A stretch of 64,000 nucleotides of DNA from Dastarcus helophoroides (taxonomy: Eukaryota > Arthropoda > Insecta > Coleoptera > Bothrideridae), in contig CM053329.1 of NCBI GenBank assembly GCA_028583605.1, positions 13,495,001 to 13,559,000 of the forward strand, read 5' to 3'. Shown piece after piece: positions 56,030 to 64,000 of this stretch. The notes beneath the pieces were generated by a model. The model did no database searches. It saw only the letters and a list, made by a program, of their open reading frames with translations, and had not been told where the DNA came from. Position 1 is the stretch's first letter; every line of letters starts with the position of its first letter. A program made the position numbers and the translations under genes.

Positions 56030-56890
56030 GTTAAGCTAGAGTGATTTAGACTTTAAAGCCAAACTTTGTCACAAAGTCACAAAAGCCAAACTTTGTCACA
56101 AAGTCATGTGGGTGCATATTTTGCAGCAGTCGTCCTCAGACACAGAAATGACTTTAAAAGTGCAAAACGTTGATAGATCGGTAAACACTACTAAGAAATC
56201 TAAGAACTCTCCAAGTTGTTCATCTTTGGCCTTTGTTTACGTTGATATGTTTAAAGCTGCGCTTTGAACGACATAAGTTTACAGACGAGACTGGATAATG
56301 GAGGAATAAAGCCATAACGAGATCAATACAGAACTAAGCAACGTCGGTAATATTGTTTAGAGGTGCATTCTCTTCTGTCTTCAATAAGGAACCGCGTAAA
56401 CAATCGAGCGGAGGCGTACAATGCTCCTAATTAGACGGCGCACAACTGATCTTCTCCTATCGCATAATTACCGCATATTGTATAGAAAAGCAAGTGTTGT
56501 GTTGTGCGATACGATACGACGAGAGAAGTAAGATTCTCTATTTTCGTTTTTGTCTTCATGTCTCTTCGTACAACTGAGGTTATTAGTCCTAGACGTGCCC
56601 ATATACTTCAGCGTCTTATTGCATAACTCGCTTCGTGTTACTCCATTATATTTCAATTGAAGCTTTTATACACAAAACATTAAATTATTGCTGTCTAAGA
56701 AAGTTCGCAACGCCAGTTTTCCCACAAAAGATAATGACTTTATAAAAATCCATCAATAAAACCATGGAAGTACAAGAATAAACGAAACAGGATGCAACTT
56801 ATTATTTATAAAGCGCACGGATTCAACGTTCTCAACTTTTCCATTTCCTCCAACTGCTTCCAATAAAGTTGTGGATATTCTAAAATAATG
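56030..56890. other. Single-copy-looking DNA, no recognised gene
   Basis: Ordinary sequence between the LINE and the 391-bp array. A direct repeat AAAGCCAAACTTTGTCACAA occurs twice near 56055-56105. No gene is recognised. Confidence 0.5.
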
Positions 56891-56907
56891 AACTTATTTT
56901 AAATCAA

Positions 56908-58510
56908 ATGGATTTAGAGATTGAACCAAGGCAAAGAACAACCAAAAATGTTCGACGATGGGAGGCTTCTTCAGGAACAAGGAAAAAAATCAAATTCACA
57001 ATGGAACCAGGAAAAAAACAAATTCAAGAAGAGCACGGTAACTCATATGTCAATCAAATCAGAGGTGAAACTTTTGAAGCGGTACTGGATCATCAAATTT
57101 GCAAGATGTATGCAGTATAGAAGATAGGGAAGAGCAGAGGGGAAATTAATCTGCTGGTACCATGAAAAGAAACAATTAGGATTTAAGACAGAGGAGTATT
57201 CGCTCTTTTTTTCTTGACTATCTGGTTTTTTTGTTTCCTACTTAGTTTGGTAAAATTTCACCTCTTGTTTGGTTAACATCCAACTCTTCTCTTTTGGAGG
57301 TGAGCTTCAGACATGAGGACAGTACTCCAGCAACCAAAAACGTTCGACAATAAGGGTGTTCTTTAGGAACAAGGAAAAAAACCAAATTCAACAATGGAAC
57401 AAGAAAAAAAATCAAGAAGAGCATCATAACTCATATGTCAATCAAACCAGAGGTGAAACTTTCGAAGTGAAAGTGGCACATCAAAATTAGATGCAGGCAC
57501 TAAAGAAGAGCATGTAAGCCATATACCAGAGGGGAAATTAATCTGCTGATACCATGAAAAGAAACAATTAGGATTTAAGACAGAAGAGTAGTCGCTTTTT
57601 TGTATTTACTATTTTGTTTTTTGTTTCCTTTTTAGTTTGGTAAAATTTCACCTCTGGAATGGTTAACATTGAACGCTTCTCTTTTGGAGGTAAGCTTCAG
57701 ACATGAGGACAGTACTCCAGCAACCAAAAACGTTCGACGATGAGGGGCTTCTTCAGGAACAAGGAAAAAAACCAAATTCAACAATGGAACAAGAAAAAAT
57801 AATCAAGAAGAGCACCATAACTCATATGTCAATCAAACCAGAGGTGAAACTTTCGAAGTGAAAGTGGCACATCAAAATTAGATGCAGGCACTAAAGAAGA
57901 GCAGGTAAGCCATATACCAGAGGGGAAATTAATCTGCTGATATCATGAAAAGAAACAATTAAGATTTAAGACAGAAGAGTAGTTGGTCTTTTTATCTTGA
58001 CTATTTTGTTTTTGGTTCCATTTTTAGTTTGGTAAAATTTCACCTCTGGAATGGTTAACATCCAACTCTTCTCTTTTTGAGGTGAACTTCAGACATGAGG
58101 ACAGTACTGCAGCAACCAAAAACGTTCGACGATAAGGGGCTTCTTCAGGAACAAGGAAAAAATACCAAATTCAACAATGGAACAAAAAAAAATCAAGAAG
58201 AGCACCATAACTCATAAGTCAATCAAACCAGAGGTGAAACTTTCGAAGTGAAAGTGGCACTCAAATTTAGGTGCAGGCAGTATAGAAGAGCAGGTAAGCC
58301 ATACCAAAGAGGAAATTAATCTGCTAATACCATGAAAAGAAACAATTAGGATTTAAGACAGAAGAGTAGTTGCTATTTTTGTCTTGACTATCTTGTTTTT
58401 TGTTCCATTTTTAGTTTGATATAATTTCATCTTTGGTATGGTTAACATCCAGCTCTTCTGCTTTGGGGGGAAAGCTTCAGACATGAGGACAGTACTCCAG
58501 TATTGGTCTA
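56908..58510. repeat. ~391-bp tandem repeat, about four units
   Basis: The landmark (C/T)GTTCGAC lies at 56949, 57341, 57731 and 58123, so the unit is 390-392 bp. Each unit contains AACAAGGAAAAAAACCAAAT, CAACAATGGAACAAG, AACTCATATGTCAATCAAAC, AGAGGTGAAACTTTCGAAG, GGGGAAATTAATCTGCTG, TTTAAGACAGAAGAGTAG and GCTTCAGACATGAGGACAGT. That last block, read on minus, is the LINE phrase LEYCPHV, so a fragment of an RT C-terminal region was captured and amplified. The most distal copy (58470-58510) extends further into that phrase (RPILEYC). Confidence 0.88.
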
Positions 58511-58521
58511 ATTATTGGGAC

Positions 58522-58960
58522 CAGTGGCTCGTAGCCAAAACAAATGGGGGTGCTGCGACAATGTTTGTATGTTTGATCCAAAATGTTGATTTCGTCAAAA
58601 TTTTAACCTTTTAAAATTTCGACATTTTCAAAATGTAACTTTTCGAAAATTTTAGATTTTTTAGAAAACTTGACAATGAAAATTTTTGATTAATGTCGTT
58701 TTTTTTGAAAGACTGGATTTTTTCCAAATTTCGATTGTATTCCAAAATTTAGACTTTTTTCTTGTAATTTCAACTTTATTTTATTTTTAAGTATTGACTT
58801 TTCCGAAAATCTGTGTATACTCTCTTTTTCTGAAAATGTAAAATTTTTTAAAACTGGACATTTAACTCTTTAAACTTTCGATCTTTTTCAAAATTTTATT
58901 ATTTTTTTTGAAAAATTATAATATTTTTAAAGAAAACACAGAGAAAACACTCTCCATATT
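58522..58960. mobile_element. hAT-type end followed by TTTCGA-type DNA (copy A)
   Basis: CAGTGGCTCGTAGCCAAAAC, then AAATGGGGGTGCTG, then T-rich DNA with AATTTCGACATTTTC. The same order recurs from 63051 (copy B). CAGTGGCGGCTC-like ends followed by a G run are seen in hAT-type elements. The other terminus was not identified. Confidence 0.4.
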
Positions 58961-59039
58961 GTGCTGGTCCGTCTTTTATGTCTGGGGGATCAGATCTAGT
59001 AGTTCCTGTGAGCATCTATGTAATATGAAAGTGTTAAAA

Positions 59040-59270
59040 GAAAAGAAGCAAGTCACTAATTACCCACTTGTGCTCCAGTGTTTCGATAGAGTCGACCAGA
59101 CTCCCATCATCAATTATCGCCCCTTGAATTGAAACCAAAGGAGCCAAAGTGCGCTTTGAGGCTCAACTCCAAACATGAGAACAGTATTCTAGTGTTGGCA
59201 TAACTTGAGCTTTATAGGGAGTTGGCAGTTGATTCAGAAGATATGTCTTTAACAATGACCGCAGAAGTCA
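59040..59270 (-). pseudogene. LINE C-terminal fragment, minus strand
   Basis: On minus the translation shows YKAQVMPTLEYCSHVW, then TLAPLVSIQ, IDDGSLVDSIETLEH, the same protein region as at 13262-14060 but in the opposite orientation and separately decayed (an in-frame stop follows VWS). It is an isolated fragment without RT motifs. Confidence 0.75.
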
Positions 59271-59530
59271 TTTAGGAAACTGTCGATATCATACGACAGA
59301 AGTTCACAATTTCCATAGTCGAATTCCAGACATGGATAACGTATGAGGGGAGATCGTCAGTGGACGCCATATATCTGAAATTGTTCCTCTCTTCTCTTCT
59401 TAGAAGATACTTAATGGGCAACATAGGGCAATAGTTGTTAACCAGATTTCTTCTTTCCTTTTTAGAGACAGGTGCACTCTAGCAGACTCCCCAAATTTTT
59501 GGAAAAAGCATCTTTGCTAAAATATTGAAA
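59270..59530. other. Ordinary DNA, no recognised gene
   Basis: A short non-repetitive stretch between the LINE fragment and small-element copy 6. Nothing identified. Confidence 0.4.
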
Positions 59531-59534
59531 CGAA

Positions 59535-59620
59535 ATACAAATCTTTTCCCCCTGAAACAGGGGACAAGATTTGTATTTCAGTTTTTGAAGATAACCAAGG
59601 ACCTGTCCGTTTCACCCAAA
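59535..59620. mobile_element. Small dispersed element, truncated inverted pair (copy 6)
   Basis: GAAATACAAATCTTTTCCCC, CTGAAACAGGGGACAAG, ATTTGTATTTCAGTTTTTG, AAGATAACCAAGGACCTG. Antisense and sense halves meet at CCCCTGAAACAGGGG, lacking the whole stem/ribozyme-like part. It shows that the inverted pairing can be joined at different truncation points. Confidence 0.7.
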
Positions 59621-59869
59621 GGATTAAAAAAAGCACCTTTGCTGTAAAAAAGTAGGAATTAAAATGTTAAAAAAAAACTCAAATTTCTTTGAAAATGTCA
59701 ACATTTTGAGAAAATAATTACAATTTCAAGAAAAAATCTAAATTCAACTCATCTCGCATTTTACTATTTGTCTAAAAAAATAAGTTAAAACGGTATCTTC
59801 GAATTTTTACCTCAAATCACACTTTGTATAAAAATTTTGAGTTTTTTTCAGATATTTCGATTTTTTTAA

Positions 59870-60202
59870 AGAAATTTTGACTTTTTTTGCAAAGTTTCCA
59901 TTTTTTCTAAATATTTTATAAAAACAAAATTTTCTCGTCAATCTTGTCCCCTGAAATCCCACGAATCTTCAGAGAGATTCTTCAGAGATGATAGCTTGGC
60001 TATCGAAACCCTTTGTTGTGTTTTTTAATCTTTTTTGGTTTCAGGGGCTAACATTTGTATTTCAATTTTTGAAAATAACCAAAGACCTGCCGTTCCATAA
60101 AAAAAACATTCTTTATAAAAATTTTAACTACAAATTTCGAAAAAAAATGTCAAAAGATAGAAAAAAAGTTTATATTTTGAGTTAATACGTTAAATAAATG
60201 GT
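59870..60202. repeat. Left part of segmental duplication (partner of 52905-53226)
   Basis: From TTTTTGCAAAGTTTCCAT onward the sequence follows 52905-53226 closely, including small-element copy 7 (59943-60098) and the LINE 3' flank GAGTTAATACGTT.AATAAATGG. Differences are mostly substitutions and homopolymer length. Confidence 0.85.
59943..60098. mobile_element. Small dispersed element, inverted pair (copy 7)
   Basis: Antisense remnant CTTGTCCCCTGAAATCC, AATCTTCAGAGAG, then sense TTCAGAGATGATAGCTTGGC, TATCGAAACCCTTTGTTG, TTTCAGGGGCTAACATTTG. Stem II is GATAGC-TTG-GCTATC (59990-60004). It is the duplicate of copy 5, so it is not independent evidence. Confidence 0.7.
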
Positions 60203-61244
60203 CTAAATCCTCGGTCTTCTGATTTTGGTTGGGATAGCTGGATCGTGCTCGCTGGGATGCATTTCCGCTGTCAGCATGGCCCTAGAGTTTACCTATCTGA
60301 AGAAATCTCTTGCCTTAGGAACATCGGCTTCTCTATAGAGTTGCTCATTCCTAGCAAACCGTGGAGCATCCATGGCCTTAGAAAGACGTCCTGGACCATC
60401 TGGAGTTTCTTTATCTGCTTATCGGAAGCCTCTGGCCAAGCTACAGATGCGTAGGTCATCGCTGATCTTATGATTGATTTGTTTAGCAACACTTTAAGCC
60501 CAATGGGCTATTTCTACCAATGATTGATAGCAGCAGTCCTTTAGCATTTTAACTTTGGATGCTGCATAATCAATGTGAGCCTAAAACCTTTCTTGTCTTG
60601 TCTTTTATCGAGAATTATACCTGGATATTTTGTATGAAGTATCTAGTTGAAGTTTTGCCCATGGACTTGAACATGACCATATAGTTGGAGTATTCCTTTG
60701 GTGAAAAAGACTGCTTGGGTTTTGTCTGCGTTGACTTGGATTCTCCATTGACTAGAGCATTCTAGAAGTTTATCTGTAGCCCTCTGTAAGCGTCTGGTGA
60801 GGAATTCTGGATCAGAAAATAAACCATTAAGTGTTGTTTGCATAAGTTGCTAGTAGCATCTGGTTTCGTTCTTGGGATGTCTGCTGTGAACAAAGAGTAT
60901 AAGAACGGTCACATAGAACCTTAAGGTACATCGTACCGCACCTTTTACTAGTTAGATAGTCTTGTCTGCGTTGACTTGGATTCTCCATTGACTAAAGTAT
61001 TCTAGAAGTCTGCCTGTAGCCATCAATAGGTATCTGGAGACAAATTCTGGATCAAAGAATAAGCCATTAAAGCTGTGTTGTCTGCATAAGCTGGTGGTAG
61101 ATTCTTGGGAAGTCTGCTGCGAACAAACAGTAAAGGAGCGGTCACAGGGTAGAACCTTGACTTACGCCGTACCGCAGCCTGTATTGGTTAGCTGGTTCCT
61201 ATTCCACCTTCACTCTAAATGAGCATTGGGAACGAGCTTATCAT

Positions 61245-61493
61245 TTAAACCATCGTTAGAGGTAAACTGAACTGATGCACCTTGTAGACTAAACCTTGGT
61301 GCCAAACTGTGTCAAATACCTTGGAGATATGGAAGAAGATATCTCCTACTACTTGATTCCAGTTTATGTAATGAGTGATCTTTTCAACCACCCGCAGCAA
61401 CTGATTCGAGGAAGACTGCATTGGTTGGAACCCAAATGGTTCCTTAGGAATAATGTCGCGATCGTTGGTGATGTTTTGCAGACGCTTCTTCAA
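61245..61493 (-). pseudogene. LINE RT palm segment (second, inner copy in LINE copy 2)
   Basis: 82 open codons with QNITNDRDIIPKEPFGFQPM, then SSNQLLRVVEKITHYINWNQ and IFFHISKVFDTVWHQGLVYK. Motif A Asp is replaced (FHISKVFD instead of FIDVSKIFD). It duplicates the outer palm at 62259-62507. Confidence 0.85.
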
Positions 61494-61605
61494 AATCCGT
61501 AGGTCATCGCTGATCTTATGACTGATGTATATAGCATCACTTTAAGCCCAATGGGCAGTTTGCTATTTCTATCAATGATTGATAGTAGCATTTTAACTTT
61601 GGATA

Positions 61606-62205
61606 CTACATAATCAATATGAGCCTAAAACCTTTCTTGTCTTGACTTTTATCGACAAGTACACCTGGATACTTTGTCTGAAATATCCAGTTGACGTTTT
61701 GCCCATGTACTTGAACATGACCATATAGTTGGAGTCTTCCTTTGGTGAAAAAGACTGCTTGAGTTTTGTCTGCGTTGACTTGGATTCTCCATTGACTAAC
61801 GTATTTTAGAAGTTTATCTGTAGCCCTCTGTAACCGTCTGGTGACGAATTCTGGATCAGAGAATAATCCATTTAAACTGTGTCGTCTGCATAAGTTGCTA
61901 GTAGCACCTGGTCGGTTCTTGAGATGTCTGCTGTGAACAAAGGGTATAGGAACGGTCACAGGGTAGAACCTTGAGGTACGCCTTACCGCACCCTTTACTG
62001 ATAAGATAGTCCTGTCTGCGTTGACTTTGATTCTCCATTGACTAAAGTGTTCTAGAAGTCTGCCTGTAGCCATCAATAGGCACCTGGAGACGAATTCTGG
62101 ATCAGAGAATAAGCCACTAAAGCTGTGTCGTCTGTTAAAGCTGCTAGTAGCATCTGGTAGATTCTTGGGAAGTCTGCTGCGAACAAAGAGAATAGGAACG
62201 GTCAC
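61606..62205 (-). pseudogene. LINE thumb region, two tandem segments in one open frame
   Basis: 199 open codons contain two related units: RRHSFSGLFSDPEFVSRCLL with FSQWRIKVNAD, then RRHSLNGLFSDPEFVTRRLQ with VSQWRIQVNADKT, followed once by AVFFTKGRLQLYGHVQVHGQ and FQTKYPGVLVDKSQDKKGF. The unit is about 250 bp. Copy 1 of the LINE carries a similar duplication (about 53760-53990 and 53995-54190), so the duplication predates the segmental duplication or is a family trait. Confidence 0.85.
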
Positions 62206-62258
62206 AGGGTAGAACCTTGACGTACGCCGTACCGCAGCCTGTATTGGTTAGATAGTTC

Positions 62259-62507
62259 CTATTCCATCTTGGCTCTAAATGAGCGTTGGTCCAGGAACGA
62301 GCTTACCATTTGAACCATCGTTAGAGGTATTTTGAACTGATGCATCTTGTAGACTAAACCTTGATGCCAAACTGTGTTAAATACCTTGGAGTTATCGAAG
62401 AAAATAGCTCCTACTACTTGATTCCAGTTTATGTATTGAGTGATCTTTTCTCTTTTCAACCACCTGCAGCAACTGATCTGAGGTAGAGAGCATTGGTTAG
62501 AACCCAA
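62259..62507 (-). pseudogene. LINE RT palm segment (outer copy in LINE copy 2)
   Basis: Contains ITQYINWNQVVGAIFFDNSK followed by VFNTVWHQGLVYKMHQF and LTMVQMVSSFLDQRSF. Motif A reads FFDNSKVFN, so one catalytic Asp position is kept and the other position of the SKAFDTVW block is changed to Asn. The upstream fingers part continues in other frames to about 62780. Confidence 0.85.
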
Positions 62508-63050
62508 ATTTTTCCTTAGGAATAATGTCGCAATCGTTGGTGATGTTTTGCAGACGCTTCTTCAAAATCCTCTCCGTCAACCTCCCTATGTTGTAATTTT
62601 GGGGAAAATTCCCCGCCTTATCTGACTTAGGAATGAAGGTAACGTTTGCAGACTTCCATCTTGTGGTAAAATATCAGTTTTAAACATTACATTTACTGTG
62701 GCTCCAAAATAATCGACTGCTTGCTCTGGAAGATTCTTCAGAGCTTGATTCGGAGTTCTGTCTGGACCTGGGGTTCTCTTGACGTCTAGCAGATAGCTTT
62801 GTATTTTCCCCGTCTCGTTTCTGCAGATAGCTTTGTATTTCCACCATGTTAGTTGGTCGGATGACGTTTTCTACGTCTAGCTCTTCCTCCTGAAGATCTT
62901 GGACCTTTTATTCCACTTCCTCTACGAAGTCCAGGTCCACTTCTGCAAGCATGGCCTGACAGTGGCTTTCAAAGGTCTCAGCGATGACCTGATCCTGATA
63001 TGAGTAAACCATTTTTTTGACGTCCGCGTATCAAGGGGATGGGTTTCCTA

Positions 63051-64000
63051 CAGTGGCGGCTCATAGCCAAAACTAATGGGGGTGCTGTGACAATGTTTAG
63101 CGTTTTAAAATTTTTCAGATTTCGACTGAAAATTTCGACATTTTGAAAACGTTACTTTTCGAAAATTTTTGATTTCTTTGAAAACTTGACAATAAAAACT
63201 TTTGATAATGTCGCGTTTTTTGAAAGGTTGGATAACCTTTCTCTATGGGTTGGATTTTTTCCAAATTTCAACTGTATTGCAAAATTAATATTTTTTCTTG
63301 TAATCTCGGCCTAATTTTATTTTTAAGTATTGACTTTTCTGAAAAACTGAATACTCTTTTAAAAATTTCGTATATTTGTAAATATTTAGACTTTTCGGTG
63401 TTCTATTTCTTTTGTAATTTTTTTTTGAAAATTAATTATTACATTTTTTTTTAATTTTTACCCTTTGAAAATTCTTACTTTTTCTGAAAATGTAAATTTT
63501 TTCAAAACGTGACTTTCGACTTTTTAAATTTTAGACTATAACATTTCGACCTTTTCTTTTTGAATATGTCCTCTTTTGCAAAATTTTAACTTTGTTTGGA
63601 AATTTAAAAGATTTTGAAAAGGTTTGCTTCGTCAACAAATTTCGACTTTCTTTATTGAAAATTCTAACCTTTTCTTAAAGCACTTTTTTGAAATTTTCGA
63701 CTTTTTATTTTAATTCCAACTTTGTTGAAAATTCCGGCCTTTTTCAAATGTTCGAATTTTTTAAAATGTCAGTCATTTTCCAAAATTTTAAATTTTTGGA
63801 AAACTTTGACAATTTTTTTAATTTCAACTATTTTCAAACTTTTTTTTTATACATTTTCAATTAAATCTTCGACTTAAAAGAAAAGATTCTTTTTAAACTT
63901 GAACTATTGAACATTTTGTCCTTTTTCAAAATTTTACCTTTTCAAAATTTCAAGTTTTTTGATAATTACGAATTTTTCGATAATTTTGAGTTTTCTCCAA
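63051..64000. mobile_element. hAT-type end followed by TTTCGA-type DNA (copy B), to window end
   Basis: CAGTGGCGGCTCATAGCC, AACTAATGGGGGTGCTG, then T-rich low-complexity DNA (ATTTCGAC, GACTTTTT) to the end of the window. It aligns with 58522 onward. The insertion point coincides with the 5' break of LINE copy 2. The opposite end is outside the window or unrecognised. Confidence 0.45.

Larger units (their letters stand above)
53227..56030 (-). mobile_element. Jockey-like LINE, degenerate copy 1 (endonuclease to C-terminus)
   Basis: Reading on minus from about 56030: the C-terminal part of the AP-endonuclease (VVVAGDLNAKNVELGSQRN near 55900; a duplicated DLALMK/PEEP segment; ELSSDHNPLL near 55470), the linker (ADKAEVNRLIHEHRYELK near 55150, LWRTVKALRGDRKPIP near 55030), the RT palm (54812-54237), the YADH motif at about 54110, duplicated thumb segments (SDPEF, QWRIQVN), and the C-terminal TKIRRPRI stop at 53227. 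Stops and frameshifts are scattered throughout. This order and these phrases are characteristic of jockey-clade LINEs in insects. The N-terminal endonuclease and ORF1 are missing. Confidence 0.88.
60203..63050 (-). mobile_element. Jockey-like LINE, degenerate copy 2 with internal tandem duplications
   Basis: It ends with the same TKIRRPRI stop (60203) as copy 1. Reading upward on minus: C-terminal region, thumb segments (SDPEF, QWRIQVNADKT) at about 60680-60830, 60960-61060, 61750-61860 and 62030-62130, two RT palm segments (61245-61500 and 62259-62780), linker to about 63040 where LWRTVKALRGDRKP would begin. The palm-thumb part is therefore present more than once, in the same orientation. 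At about 62130 motif C reads TDDTA, keeping both Asp codons though Tyr-Ala is lost. The 5' end stops exactly at the CAGTGG motif of the hAT-type end at 63051. Confidence 0.87.

Noticed and set aside
1..64000. CRISPR array, given the many regularly spaced repeats
   Set aside because: Repeats are long, diverged and without unique spacers of fixed length; splice sites and transposon types show eukaryotic DNA.
1..64000. tRNA or rRNA genes
   Set aside because: I saw no cloverleaf-like A/B box pair or conserved rRNA segment on reading; a covariance-model scan would be needed to exclude them fully.

Overview
This is AT-rich eukaryotic nuclear DNA, most likely from an insect or another arthropod. 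The evidence is spliceosomal donor sites, a mariner DNA transposon, jockey-like non-LTR retrotransposons, hAT-like and pogo-like terminal repeats, a solo LTR with a TATA box and arthropod-type initiator, and kilobases of satellite DNA. There are no bacterial-style operons, and almost every open frame longer than 60 codons is a by-product of a repeat. The species cannot be named from the sequence alone.

Layout, left to right. 1-2640 is a low-complexity array built on the words TTTCGAC/GTCGAAA. 2640-5180 is single-copy-looking DNA without a recognised gene. 5183 looks like a hAT-type terminus, followed by another TTTCGA-rich array with a ~366-bp unit (5560-8050). 8081-23580 is one large inverted duplication: a 3.6-kb left arm and an expanded 8.5-kb right arm around a 3.3-kb spacer. 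Both arms carry a 123/124-bp satellite headed by a TATA-containing, gene-like segment. The right arm was later hit by a 1145-bp hAT-like element (with a nested 274-bp pogo-like MITE) and by a 1271-bp mariner; both have recognisable target duplications in the satellite. The spacer holds three broken LINE C-terminal fragments.

23.6-30.9 kb is more TTTCGA-rich DNA, including a ~480-bp tandem repeat and a clean 17-bp minisatellite. 31-33 kb looks single-copy. 33.9-37.4 kb holds two tandem arrays (~123-bp and 304-bp units), both with dimeric higher-order structure. 38.8-42.65 kb is a third block of the 123-bp satellite, here with a 708-bp higher-order unit.

The best candidate host gene is a 20-codon first coding exon on the minus strand at 43846-43905, which matches the start of FEM1A/FEM1C-type ankyrin proteins and ends at a GTAAGA donor. 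Its remaining exons were not found. After another array (44.3-51.5 kb) comes a CpG-rich stretch resembling a plus-strand first exon (51.5-51.92 kb, GTAAGT donor), then a ~485-bp solo LTR with three heat-shock-element-like palindromes.

From 52.9 kb to the end, two related copies of a jockey-like LINE (minus strand; 53.2-56.0 and 60.2-63.05 kb) belong to a segmental duplication, separated by a 391-bp tandem repeat and another LINE fragment. At least seven copies of a small element (7.45, 25.1, 33.25, 49.4, 53.0, 59.5 and 59.95 kb) carry a hammerhead-ribozyme-like core with a compensated stem and usually lie as head-to-head inverted pairs. This element and the satellite inverted duplication are the strongest candidates for something not yet described.
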